Below, piece by piece: positions 1-9,809 of a stretch of 38,673 nt of DNA. The stretch comes from an uncultured Elusimicrobia bacterium (lineage in GTDB: Bacteria > Elusimicrobiota > Elusimicrobia > UBA1565 > UBA9628): the NCBI GenBank assembly GCA_903881545.1, contig CAIRTQ010000112.1, positions 1-38,673 on the forward strand. Reading direction: 5' to 3'. Under the pieces are notes generated by a model. It was not told the origin of the DNA. It saw nothing but the letters and a program-made list of their open reading frames with translations, and did not search any database. A program made the position numbers and the translations under genes. Within the stretch, counting starts at the first letter, position 1; each line of letters opens with the position of its first letter.

Positions 1-1
1 C

Positions 2-2677
2 GGCGGCTACACCGCGTTGGCCAAGTCCGTGACGCGCATGACGCCCGAGAACGTCATCGACGAGGTCAAGCGCGCCGGGCTGCGTGGCCGCGGCGGCGCC
101 GGCTTCCCCACCGGCCGCAAATGGGAGCTCTGCCGCAAGTCTCCGGGCGACACCAAGTACATCATCTGCAACGCCGATGAGGGCGACCCGGGCGCCTACA
201 TGAACCGCTCCGAGATCGAGGGCAACCCGCATCTCATGATCGAGGGCATGATGATCGGCGCCTACGCCATGGGCGCCAGCAAGGCATACATCTACTGCCG
301 CGCCGAGTATCCCTTGGCCATCGAGCAGCTCAAGAAGGCCGTGGCGCAGTGCCATGAGCGCGGACTGCTTGGCCAGAATGTCCTGGGCAGCGGCTTCAGC
401 CTGGAGGTCGTCATCAAGATGGGCGCTGGCGCTTTTGTCTGCGGCGAGGAGACGGCCCTCATGCACTCTATCGAGGGCAAGCGCGGCATGCCCCGGCCCC
501 GGCCACCGTTCCCGGCGCAGGCGGGTGTCTTTGATAAGCCGTCGAACATCAATAACGTCGAAACCTGGTGCAACATCCCGCATATCATCAGCCGCGGCGC
601 CGCCTGGTTCTCGGGCATCGGCAGCGAGAAGTCCAAGGGCACCAAGGTCTTCTCCCTGGTCGGCTATGTCAACAACGTTGGCCTCGTCGAGGTGCCTTTC
701 GGGACCACCCTGCGCGAGATCGTCAACGACATCGGCGGCGGCGTGCCCCGGGGTAGAAAGTTCAAGGCCGCGCAGATGGGCGGCCCCTCCGGTGGCTGCA
801 TCCCCGCCAGCCAGATGGATGTCAAGATCGACTACGAGTCCTTGCAGTCGCTGGGCGCCATCGTCGGTTCTGGCGGCCTAGTGGTGATGGATGAGAGCAC
901 CTGCATGGTGGACCTGGCGAAGTTCTTCATGGAGTTCATCCAGAACGAGAGCTGTGGAAAGTGCATCCCGTGCCGTGAGGGGACCCGCCGTATGCTTGAG
1001 ATCCTCAAGGCCATCACCCGCCCCCGCCGCAAGGAGAGCGGGCAGGACGCCCTGCTGCGCTTCCAGGGCATCCTCAACCTGGAGAAGCTGGCCAAGACCA
1101 TCAAGGAGACTTCCCTGTGCGGGCTGGGGCAGACCGCGCCCAACCCGGTCCTGAGCACCGTGCGCTGGTTCCGGGACGAGTACGAGGCCCACATCTACGA
1201 ACGGCGCTGTCCCGCGGGCTCGTGCAAGGAGCTCGTCGGCGCGCCCTGCGCCAACACCTGCCCCGTGGACACCGAGGTGTGGCGCTATGTCGCCCATGTC
1301 GCCCGGGGGGAGTACGAGGAGGCCTACCGTGTCGTGCGGCAGGCCAACCCACTGCCCATCAGCTGCGCCCGCGTCTGCCATCACCCCTGTGAGGCGATGT
1401 GCCGCTGCGGTACCACTGGTGGCGAGCCTATCGCGGTGCGCGCGCTCAAGCGCTTCCTGGTGGACAATGTCGATCCATCTTCCTATAAAGCCCCCGTGCG
1501 CGAGGCGGGCACCGACGCCAAGCGCGTCGCGGTGATTGGCGCGGGACCCTCCGGTCTGACCGCGGCCCACTGCCTCTCCGTCCTGGGGCATAAGGTGACT
1601 GTCTTCGAGCGGGAGAAGAAGGCCGGCGGCATGTTGGTCTGCGCCATCCCGGAGTACCGCCTGCCGCGCGAGAATCTGGCGCGCGAGGTTAAGAGCCTGC
1701 TCAACAAGAACCTGGCCGTCTGCTACGGCAAGGCCCTGGGCAAGGACTTCACGGTGGAGAGCCTGCTTAAGGAAGGCTACGACGCGGTCTATGTTGCGAT
1801 CGGCGCCCACTCCAGCCGCAAGCTTGGCATGGCCAGCGAGGACGCCAAGGGCATCCTACCCGGAATCGACTTCCTTAAGTCCTATAACCTTGCGGGCAAA
1901 GATCTGGCCCACGGCCGGGTTGGCATCATTGGCGGCGGCAACTCCGCCATCGACGCGGCCCGGGTCGCTATCCGGCAGAAGGCGGTCACGGAAGTGACGG
2001 TCTTCTACCGCCGCGCGCTCAGCGAGATGCCGGCGTACAAGGAGGAGGTCGCCGCGGCGGTGGAGGAAGGCGTCAAGATTGTGCCGCTGGTGGCGCCGAC
2101 CCAGATCATTGCCGAAGGCGGCCGGTTGGTCAAGGTCGAGTTCGTGCGCAATAAGGCGGCCGCCAATGACGCCAGCGGACGGCAGAGCTTCGAGGCGGTG
2201 GCCGGCTCCGAGTTCCAAGCGCCGCTGGACACGCTCGTCGTCGCAATCAGCGAGGCCCCGGAGCTCCGCGGCCTTGAGAAGATGGGCGCCTCCAAGCGGG
2301 GCGGCCTGGCCGTCGACGCCGGCACCATGCAGACCTCCGTCAAGGGGGTCTTCGCGGGTGGCGACGCGGTGCGCGGCCCTAACACGGTCATCGACGCCAT
2401 CGCGGATGGCAAGCGGGCGGCGGGAATGGTGGACCGGTTCCTTAAAGGCCGGCATCTGGGCGTCATCGGCAAGGTGCGCCTGCCCGGAGTCTATGTCGAG
2501 CCGGTCGAAGTCCCCGAGGGGGAGGGCTCGCCGACCCGGGTGCAGGTCCCGCATCTGGCGGCCCGGGCGCGCCGCAAGAACCACCGGGAGGTCGAATTGG
2601 GCATCAGCGAGCCGGCCGCCAAGGCCGAGGCCTGCCGGTGTCTGCGCTGCGATCTGGAATTCACGCAGAAGGCCTGA
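2..2677 (+). CDS. NuoF-like flavoprotein fused to GltD/NfnB-like NAD(P)H oxidoreductase (5' truncated), hydrogenase diaphorase subunit
   Basis: The reading frame is open to the left edge, so the start lies upstream; 891 residues are visible. The first ~400 residues are a NuoF/HydB-type NADH-binding subunit. They contain the FMN loop [13 protein letters not shown] (nt ~84-122), the conserved [20 protein letters not shown] segment and the cluster motif [14 protein letters not shown] (nt ~947-990). HydB proteins usually end in a two-[4Fe-4S] ferredoxin domain. Here the chain instead continues into a GltD-like module. This has a cysteine-rich 4Fe-4S entry domain (nt ~1240-1415), an FAD Rossmann motif ([10 protein letters not shown], nt ~1528) and a second nucleotide site ([13 protein letters not shown], nt ~1923) followed by FYRR, which in GltD relatives suggests NADPH. 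It ends with the typical CRCLRCDL. It lies 9 nt before hydA, so it is very probably the diaphorase of that hydrogenase. The NADP specificity is inferred. Confidence 0.9.
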   Translation, partial: GGYTALAKSVTRMTPENVIDEVKRAGLRGRGGAGFPTGRKWELCRKSPGDTKYIICNADEGDPGAYMNRSEIEGNPHLMIEGMMIGAYAMGASKAYIYCRAEYPLAIEQLKKAVAQCHERGLLGQNVLGSGFSLEVVIKMGAGAFVCGEETALMHSIEGKRGMPRPRPPFPAQAGVFDKPSNINNVETWCNIPHIISRGAAWFSGIGSEKSKGTKVFSLVGYVNNVGLVEVPFGTTLREIVNDIGGGVPRGRKFKAAQMGGPSGGCIPASQMDVKIDYESLQSLGAIVGSGGLVVMDESTCMVDLAKFFMEFIQNESCGKCIPCREGTRRMLEILKAITRPRRKESGQDALLRFQGILNLEKLAKTIKETSLCGLGQTAPNPVLSTVRWFRDEYEAHIYERRCPAGSCKELVGAPCANTCPVDTEVWRYVAHVARGEYEEAYRVVRQANPLPISCARVCHHPCEAMCRCGTTGGEPIAVRALKRFLVDNVDPSSYKAPVREAGTDAKRVAVIGAGPSGLTAAHCLSVLGHKVTVFEREKKAGGMLVCAIPEYRLPRENLAREVKSLLNKNLAVCYGKALGKDFTVESLLKEGYDAVYVAIGAHSSRKLGMASEDAKGILPGIDFLKSYNLAGKDLAHGRVGIIGGGNSAIDAARVAIRQKAVTEVTVFYRRALSEMPAYKEEVAAAVEEGVKIVPLVAPTQIIAEGGRLVKVEFVRNKAAANDASGRQSFEAVAGSEFQAPLDTLVVAISEAPELRGLEKMGASKRGGLAVDAGTMQTSVKGVFAGGDAVRGPNTVIDAIADGKRAAGMVDRFLKGRHLGVIGKVRLPGVYVEPVEVPEGEGSPTRVQVPHLAARARRKNHREVELGISEPAAKAEACRCLRCDLEFTQKA

Positions 2678-2686
2678 AGGGAGACC

Positions 2687-4408
2687 ATGATGAAAATCGA
2701 AGTCAACGGACGCGAAGTCAAGGCGGAATCGGGCGACACCATCCTCGCCGCCCTGGCGCGGGAAGGCATCCATGTCCCGACCCTCTGCCACATGAAGGGC
2801 ATGACTCCTACAGGGGCCTGCCGCATCTGCGTCGTCGAGTTGGCCGGCGCGGCGAACTTGGTGCCAGCGTGCTCATTTCCGGTCGCCGACGGCATGCGCA
2901 TCCAGACGCATTCCCCGCGGGTCTTGGACGCCCGCCGGACCATTGTCGAGCTGCTGCTGAGCAGCCATCCGGACGACTGTCTCTACTGCGGCAAGAGCGG
3001 CAAGTGCGACCTACAGTCCCTGTCGCAGGAACTGGGCGTCAGCCAGCGGCGCTACGGGGGCGGCAAGCCCGGCAAGGAGATGGACATCTCCAGCCCGTCG
3101 ATCGTGCGCGACCCGGCCAAATGCATCTTGTGCGGCCGGTGCGTCCGCGTCTGCGAAGAGGTGCAGGGTGTCAGCGCCATCGACTTCATCAACCGGGGCA
3201 GCCGTGCCATGGTCGCCACCGCGTTCAATAAGGGACTTAACGTCTCCAGCTGCGTGAACTGTGGGCAGTGCGTCGTGGTCTGTCCCACCGGCGCTCTGAT
3301 GGAACAGTCCAGCGTGGAGCTCGTGGTCGCGGCCCTGGCGGACCCCGATAAATATGTTGTGGTCCAGCACGCCCCCGCGGTCTCGGTCAGCCTGGCTGAG
3401 GAGTTCGGTTTTGCGCCGGGCAAAGACATCGACGGGCAGATGGTGGCGGCCCTGCGGCGGCTGGGCTTCAAGCGGGTTTTCGACACCTCCTTTACCGCCG
3501 ACCTGACCATCATGGAGGAAGGCTCCGAGCTGGTGCAGCGGGTCACCACGGGCGGCGTCCTGCCCATGATCACCAGCTGCTCGCCGGGCTGGATCAAGTT
3601 CGTGGAGCAGTTCTATCCGGAGCTGCTGCCCAACGTGTCCACTTGCAAGAGCCCCCAGCAGATGATGGGCGCCCTCATTAAAAGCTTCTTCGCCGAGCGC
3701 GAGAAGATCGACCCCAAGAAGATCGTCAGCGTCAGCGTCATGCCCTGCACGGCCAAGAAGTTCGAGTGCGCCCGCGAGGAGATGGGGCGCGGCTATGTTC
3801 CGGATGTGGACTTCGTCCTGACCACCCGCGAGCTGGGGCATCTCATCAAGCGCTTCGGCATCGACATCTCGGCGCTTAAGCCGGACACCGCGGACACCCC
3901 GTTCGGGGAAAGGACCACGGCGGGCAAGATCTTTGGCGCCAGCGGTGGCGTGATGGAGGCGGCCCTGCGCTCGGCCCATGTCCTGATCACGGGCCAGGAA
4001 CTGGCCAAGCTCGATGTTCCAGCGGTGCGCGGGCTGGAGGGGGTCAAGGAAACCTCGGTGCGCATCGGAGCCCTGGAGGTCAAGGCGGCCGTGGCCAGCG
4101 GGCTGGGCAACGCGCGCAAGCTCATGGACCAGTTGCGGGCCGGCCGGAGCGATTTGCATTTCATCGAGATCATGACCTGCCCCGGCGGGTGCATTGCCGG
4201 CGGCGGCCAGCCCACCGGGATGGACGCGGCGGCGGTCAAGGCGCGCATGAAGGCCCTCTATGACCTCGACGGGGCGGCGCCGGTGCGCGTCAGCCACGCC
4301 AATCAGCAGGTCGCACGGCTCTACAAGGAGTTCCTCGGCAAGCCTCTGGGCCATAAGAGCCACGAGCTGCTGCATACCCATTATCACGAGCGCAAGGTGG
4401 TGCTATGA
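2687..4408 (+). CDS. hydA: [FeFe]-hydrogenase catalytic subunit, group A multi-cluster type
   Basis: This 573-residue protein reduces protons or oxidises H2 in the cytoplasm, with electrons exchanged through the flavoprotein encoded just upstream. The N-terminus carries a [2Fe-2S] domain (Cys in TLCHMKG, CRIC, PACSF). A His-Cys3 cluster motif follows (HPDDCLYCGKSGKCD), then two [4Fe-4S] motifs (CILCGRCVRVCEE and CVNCGQCVVVCPTGA). The H-cluster domain shows L1 as TSCSPGW (nt ~3577), L2 as MPCTAKKFE (nt ~3740) and L3 as EIMTCPGGCIAGGGQP (nt ~4168). The end (SHELLHTHYHER) is the usual small-subunit-like tail. Length and cluster content fit the NAD(P)-linked, often bifurcating enzymes (M3 architecture). 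L1 has Ser where the textbook motif TSCCPxW has its second Cys; the other H-cluster motifs are intact, so I expect an active enzyme. Its last codons overlap the next gene in an ATGATGA. Confidence 0.96.
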   Translation: MMKIEVNGREVKAESGDTILAALAREGIHVPTLCHMKGMTPTGACRICVVELAGAANLVPACSFPVADGMRIQTHSPRVLDARRTIVELLLSSHPDDCLYCGKSGKCDLQSLSQELGVSQRRYGGGKPGKEMDISSPSIVRDPAKCILCGRCVRVCEEVQGVSAIDFINRGSRAMVATAFNKGLNVSSCVNCGQCVVVCPTGALMEQSSVELVVAALADPDKYVVVQHAPAVSVSLAEEFGFAPGKDIDGQMVAALRRLGFKRVFDTSFTADLTIMEEGSELVQRVTTGGVLPMITSCSPGWIKFVEQFYPELLPNVSTCKSPQQMMGALIKSFFAEREKIDPKKIVSVSVMPCTAKKFECAREEMGRGYVPDVDFVLTTRELGHLIKRFGIDISALKPDTADTPFGERTTAGKIFGASGGVMEAALRSAHVLITGQELAKLDVPAVRGLEGVKETSVRIGALEVKAAVASGLGNARKLMDQLRAGRSDLHFIEIMTCPGGCIAGGGQPTGMDAAAVKARMKALYDLDGAAPVRVSHANQQVARLYKEFLGKPLGHKSHELLHTHYHERKVVL

Positions 4409-4812
4409 TGAAAAAGGCGAACATTCTGGTCGTTGACGATGACAAGGATATATTGGAACAGCTGGTCGCGGTCCTGACCGCGGCCGGCCACGATGTGGTT
4501 ACTGCCGAGGGGGAGGTCCAGGCCGAGGAGCGTCTCATCGACGCGCGGCCCGACCTGGCCATCGTCGACGTGATGATGGAGAACCAGGACTCCGGGTTCA
4601 TGCTCAGCCACAAGATCAAGAAGCTCTATCCGGGCACGCCGGTGATCATCCTGAGCTCGGTCTCGTCCATGACAGGCTTTAAGTTCCCGCTGGAGGCCGG
4701 GGGAGACAAGCCCTGGATCAAGGCAGATAGCTTCCTCAATAAGCCGGTCCGGCCGGAGCTACTGCGCAGCGAGGTCAAGCGCCTGTTGGCGGGCATGCCA
4801 GCCCGGGCCTGA
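4405..4812 (+). CDS. Stand-alone response-regulator receiver domain
   Basis: This is a 135-residue receiver with no output domain. The acidic pocket (VVDDDKD, residues ~9-15), the phospho-acceptor Asp55 (AIVDVMM) and the conserved Lys near the end (LNKPVRPE) are all present. It overlaps the end of hydA (ATGATGA) and precedes the hydrogenase-kinase fusion by 26 nt, so it is a likely phosphoryl acceptor in that relay. Between the beta-4 segment (IILSSVSS) and the Lys lies an unusually long loop (about 24 residues, including TGFKFPLEAGGDKPWIKAD). The same kind of insertion occurs in the receivers at 8043 and 11768. The partner kinase is inferred from position only. Confidence 0.9.
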   Translation: MMKKANILVVDDDKDILEQLVAVLTAAGHDVVTAEGEVQAEERLIDARPDLAIVDVMMENQDSGFMLSHKIKKLYPGTPVIILSSVSSMTGFKFPLEAGGDKPWIKADSFLNKPVRPELLRSEVKRLLAGMPARA

Positions 4813-4838
4813 GCTCCGTAGGCGTCCAGGAGAAAGCC

Positions 4839-6881
4839 ATGCGTGTCGGCGACCAGCCGCTGGTCAGCACGATCAAGGAAAAGTGCCGCATGTGCTACAC
4901 CTGCGTGCGCGAGTGCCCAGCCAAGGCCATCCAGGTCAGCGGCGGGCAGGCGCAGGTGATTTCGGAGCGCTGCATCGGCTGCGGCAACTGCATCCTGGTC
5001 TGCGCGATGAAGGCTAAGCTGGTCTATGACTCCACGGCCAAGGTGCGCGAACTGCTTGCCGGCGGCCGGTCCGTGGCCGTCATCGTTGCCCCCAGCTACC
5101 CGGCCGAGTTCGCGGATTTGCCCGCTGAGCGCCTGGTCGGCGCGCTCAGGCGTCTGGGGTTCGCCTCGGTGTACGAGGTAAGCTTCGGCGCGGACCTGGT
5201 AGCCCGCGAATACTCCCGCTTGCTGGCGGCCACTGACGACCGCTACATCGCCACCACCTGCCCGGCGGTGGTGGCCTACATCGAGAAATATGTGCCCGAG
5301 CTCACCGGCGCCCTCTGCCCGGTGGTCTCGCCCATGATCGCGACTGCCCGGGTCGTGCGCGCCCTGCGCCCCAACGCCGCCGTGGTGTTCGTGGGCCCTT
5401 GCGTGGCCAAGAAGGGAGAGGCGGAATCGCCGAATTTCCACGGCGAGATCGAGGCCGTGCTGACCTTCCGGGAGCTGCGCGGCATGTTCGATGCGGCCGG
5501 CGTTGTGACGGAGCAGGCCGAGAGCGCCGAGTTCGATCCGCCCCGTGGCGGTTCCGGGGGCCTCTTCCCGGTCTCGCGAGGGCTGCTGCAAGCCGCCGGG
5601 CTCCGGGAGGACCTGATGCGGGGAGACCTGGTGGTCGCCGACGAGCAGGGCGGCATGTGGCGAACCATCCGCGAGTTCCAGAAGGACCCCGGCGAGGTCC
5701 GCCTGCTCGAGGTCCTTTCCTGCCACGGCTGCGTGATGGGGCCAGGCTTCAGCCTAGAGGAGACCGTCTTCACCCGCCAGCGCCGCGTGGTCCGCAACTT
5801 GCAGCGCCAGCTGGCCAGCGTGGACCCCCATACCCACGCCCGCGAGCTCAAGCGCTGGCGCAAAGTCGCCTTGGGCCGCGGCTTCCAGGCCGCGGACCAG
5901 CAGCTCGAGCAGCCCTCCGAGGCGGAGATGCAGGGCATACTGGCGCGGATGGGTAAGCACGGACCCCAGGACGAGCTCAATTGCGGCGCCTGCGGCTACC
6001 TGACCTGCCGGGACCATTCCGTCGCGGTGTTCCGCCGGCTGGCGGAGCCGGAGATGTGCCTGCCGTTCACCATCGAGCAGCTGCGCACCACGGTGAGCAA
6101 GCTGGAGCAGTCCCACGATGACCTCGCTGTGGCCCGCGAGGCCTTGACGGCGTCGGAGCGCCTGGCCAGCATGGGCCAGATCGCGGCGGGCATCGCCCAC
6201 GAGGTCAACAACCCGCTAGGCGTGGTGCTGATATACGCCAACCTCCTGCTGGAGCGGGCCGACGGCAAGGCGGAATTCCGCTCGGATCTCAGCGCCATCG
6301 CGGAGCACGCCGACCGCTGCAAGAAGATCGTCGCTGGCCTGCTGAACTTTGCCCGCCAGAACAAGGTGTTCCGGCAGAGCGTCGACGTCCGCGACCTGGT
6401 GGCCAAATCCGTCACCGCGGCGCGCCTGCGGCCGGAAGTGCGGGTGCAGACCCGCCTGGAGCTGGAGCAGCCGATTATCGAGGTGGACCCGGACCAAATG
6501 ATCCAGGTCCTGAGCAACCTCTTCACCAACGCGGACGCCGCCATGCCGGCGGGGGGCTGCCTGGACGTGCGCATCCTGGGCTCGCGCGAGGAAGTGACAT
6601 TCGAGGTTTCGGACACGGGCGTGGGCATCGCGCCGCAGAATCTGCGCAAGGTCTTCGAGCCGTTCTTTACCACCAAGCAGGTGGGCAAGGGTACGGGGCT
6701 GGGGCTGGCCGTGGTGCACGGCATCGTCAGGATGCACGGCGGGCGCATCACCGTCCGCTCCAACGCCGATGTCGCCGCGGGTCCCACCGGGACGACCTTC
6801 AGCGTGATCTTCCCCAGAAGCGAGGAGCCGGGCGCGGCGGCGGAGCCGGAGCGCTGGGAAGATGCGGGGAGGCCGGCATGA
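4839..6881 (+). CDS. Sensory [FeFe]-hydrogenase fused to histidine kinase (group C-like)
   Basis: This 680-residue cytoplasmic fusion opens with two [4Fe-4S] motifs (CRMCYTCVRECP at ~18 and CIGCGNCILVCA at ~46). An H-cluster domain follows, keeping four candidate ligands: Cys141 in TTCPAVV, Cys188 in VGPCVAKK, and Cys295 and Cys298 in SCHGC. In L1 the Cys used for proton transfer in catalytic enzymes is replaced by Thr140, as expected of a low-turnover sensor. A further four-Cys iron-sulfur domain sits at ~382-407 (CGACGYLTC...EMC), then a short helical linker. The kinase has an H-box with His454 (GIAHEVNNP), an N-box (NLFTNADAAM) and G-boxes (DTGVGI, GTGLGLAVV). There is no PAS domain and no membrane segment. 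An AGGAGA ribosome site precedes the ATG. The probable role is to report H2 or redox state to the neighbouring receivers. Domain calls are firm; the ligand is inferred from family. Confidence 0.92.
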   Translation: MRVGDQPLVSTIKEKCRMCYTCVRECPAKAIQVSGGQAQVISERCIGCGNCILVCAMKAKLVYDSTAKVRELLAGGRSVAVIVAPSYPAEFADLPAERLVGALRRLGFASVYEVSFGADLVAREYSRLLAATDDRYIATTCPAVVAYIEKYVPELTGALCPVVSPMIATARVVRALRPNAAVVFVGPCVAKKGEAESPNFHGEIEAVLTFRELRGMFDAAGVVTEQAESAEFDPPRGGSGGLFPVSRGLLQAAGLREDLMRGDLVVADEQGGMWRTIREFQKDPGEVRLLEVLSCHGCVMGPGFSLEETVFTRQRRVVRNLQRQLASVDPHTHARELKRWRKVALGRGFQAADQQLEQPSEAEMQGILARMGKHGPQDELNCGACGYLTCRDHSVAVFRRLAEPEMCLPFTIEQLRTTVSKLEQSHDDLAVAREALTASERLASMGQIAAGIAHEVNNPLGVVLIYANLLLERADGKAEFRSDLSAIAEHADRCKKIVAGLLNFARQNKVFRQSVDVRDLVAKSVTAARLRPEVRVQTRLELEQPIIEVDPDQMIQVLSNLFTNADAAMPAGGCLDVRILGSREEVTFEVSDTGVGIAPQNLRKVFEPFFTTKQVGKGTGLGLAVVHGIVRMHGGRITVRSNADVAAGPTGTTFSVIFPRSEEPGAAAEPERWEDAGRPA

Positions 6882-8029
6882 CCTGCTCCGAGCAACCGCT
6901 GCGGGTCCTGGTCGTAGACGACGAGGAGGCCCTGGGGTTAGGGGTGCGGCGGATCCTGGATCCTCTCCGCGTGCCCGCGGGCGAGGCGCACCAGGAGGCC
7001 GCGCTGGAGGTGCGCATCGCGCGCTCGGGAGAGGAGGCCCTAGAGGCGCTCAAGGATTTCCCCGCGGACCTGCTGTTGCTCGATTACAAGCTGCCCGGCA
7101 TCGACGGCCTTGAGGTGCTCCGGCGGATCTCCGGAAACGGCGGCGGGCCCATGGCCATCATGATCACGGCCTACGCCTCCCTGGAGACGGCGGTGAAGGC
7201 GACCAAGATGGGGTCCTACGACTTCCTGGCCAAGCCATTCACCCCCGAGGAGCTGCGCTACGTGGTGCGCAAGGCCGCCGAGCACATCCTGTTGCGGCGC
7301 CACGCCCAGCAGCTGGCGGCGGAGAAGCGGCGCATACGCTTTGAGTTCCTCAGCGTCCTGGCGCACGAGCTTAAGGCGCCGCTGGATGCCGTCGAGGGCT
7401 ATCTGGACATCCTGGTGGAGAAAGCCCCAGGCGAGAACGCCCGCATGCTGGGCCGTTGCCAGGAGCGGATCACGGGGATGAAGAGGCTGATCTTGGACCT
7501 GCTCGACCTGACCCGCATCGAGTCGGGGGAGAAGAACCGGGATATCAAAAGCCTCGATTTGGTCGGCGTCCTGCGCCGCGGCGTGGAGACTCAACTGCCG
7601 CGGGCCGGCAAGAAGGGCGTGCGCATCGAGGTGGATGCGCCAGCCGCGCTGGAGTTTCGCGCCGACGAGGGCGAGATGGACATCATCTTTAACAACCTGC
7701 TTTCCAATGCGGTCAAGTACAACGCGCCGGGCGGACGGGTGGCGGTGGCCTTGCGCCGCGGTCCGGAGGGAGTGGAACTGCGGGTCGCGGACACCGGCAT
7801 CGGGATCACCGCGGTCGATCAGGCCAAACTGTTCAAGGAGTTCGTGCGCATCCGCAATGCCCAGACGTCCGGCATCCCGGGCAGCGGCCTGGGGCTCTCG
7901 ACGGTGCGCAAGCTGGCGATGCTCTACGGCGGAGACGTGTCCGTTGAGAGCGCTGCGGGTCAGGGCAGCACCTTCACTGTCCACCTGCGGGAGGCTGCCG
8001 CCGCGCCGGTCTCAGGAGTAAGGGCTTAG
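6878..8029 (+). CDS. Receiver-histidine kinase hybrid
   Basis: A 383-residue soluble protein overlapping the previous gene by an ATGA. Residues ~7-125 form a receiver with Asp69 (LLLLDYKLPGIDG), ITAYAS at beta-4 and Lys in LAKPFTPEE. It includes a short insertion near residues 28-40 (PLRVPAGEAHQEA). A HisKA domain follows with His163 (LAHELKAPLD), then an HATPase with NNLLSNAVKYN, DTGIGI and GSGLGLSTV. An N-terminal receiver in front of a kinase is the arrangement used for intermediate phosphorelay steps, so it may accept phosphate from, or be tuned by, the hydrogenase-linked kinase immediately upstream. No DNA-binding or membrane segment is present. The position in the relay is inference. 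Confidence 0.9.
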   Translation: MTCSEQPLRVLVVDDEEALGLGVRRILDPLRVPAGEAHQEAALEVRIARSGEEALEALKDFPADLLLLDYKLPGIDGLEVLRRISGNGGGPMAIMITAYASLETAVKATKMGSYDFLAKPFTPEELRYVVRKAAEHILLRRHAQQLAAEKRRIRFEFLSVLAHELKAPLDAVEGYLDILVEKAPGENARMLGRCQERITGMKRLILDLLDLTRIESGEKNRDIKSLDLVGVLRRGVETQLPRAGKKGVRIEVDAPAALEFRADEGEMDIIFNNLLSNAVKYNAPGGRVAVALRRGPEGVELRVADTGIGITAVDQAKLFKEFVRIRNAQTSGIPGSGLGLSTVRKLAMLYGGDVSVESAAGQGSTFTVHLREAAAAPVSGVRA

Positions 8030-8042
8030 GGAGGAGAAGTCT

Positions 8043-8435
8043 ATGGCTAAGATACTGATCGTGGATGATGACCAGGATGTGGTGGACGTGACGACCGCGT
8101 ACCTGCGCGATGGCGGGCATGAGGTCGCCGCCGAGCTTGACGCCAAGAAGGCTTTGGCCCGGATTGATGCGGTCCGGCCCGACCTGCTGATGCTCGATGT
8201 GATGTTCCCGGATGATTCGACCGCGGGGTTCCAGCTGGCTCGGGATATTCGGCGCCGGCACCCGGAGCTGCCCATCATCATGGTGACCTCGGTGAACCAG
8301 TTTTCGGCGGTGCGTTTCGGCCGCAAGGACATCGACCCCGACTGGCTGCCCATCAGTGAGTTCGCCGAAAAGCCCATCAAGAGGGACGTCCTGCTCGGCC
8401 TAGTGGCCAAGCTCGTCAAGGCCTCGGCCGCCTAA
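8043..8435 (+). CDS. Stand-alone response-regulator receiver domain
   Basis: A 130-residue receiver with a strong ribosome site (GGGAGGAGA) and 13 nt behind the hybrid kinase. It has the acidic pair in LIVDDDQD, phospho-acceptor Asp52 (LLMLDVMFP), Thr in MVTSVNQ and Lys in AEKPIKRD. As in the receivers at 4405 and 11768, a long loop separates beta-4 from the Lys (FSAVRFGRKDIDPDWLPISEF). It lacks any output domain. It is the last gene of the rightward hydrogenase and sensor block and converges on the NtrC-family gene with 7 nt between the stop codons. I infer that it is a phosphoryl carrier or an allosteric partner. Confidence 0.9.
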   Translation: MAKILIVDDDQDVVDVTTAYLRDGGHEVAAELDAKKALARIDAVRPDLLMLDVMFPDDSTAGFQLARDIRRRHPELPIIMVTSVNQFSAVRFGRKDIDPDWLPISEFAEKPIKRDVLLGLVAKLVKASAA

Positions 8436-8442
8436 TCCGGCT

Positions 8443-9807
<1,365 letters not shown>

Positions 9808-9809
9808 GC

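Noticed and set aside
1856-2791. Long minus-strand frame opposite the NuoF-GltD fusion.
   Set aside because: An antisense shadow caused by GC-rich codon bias; the plus-strand frame carries clear motifs.
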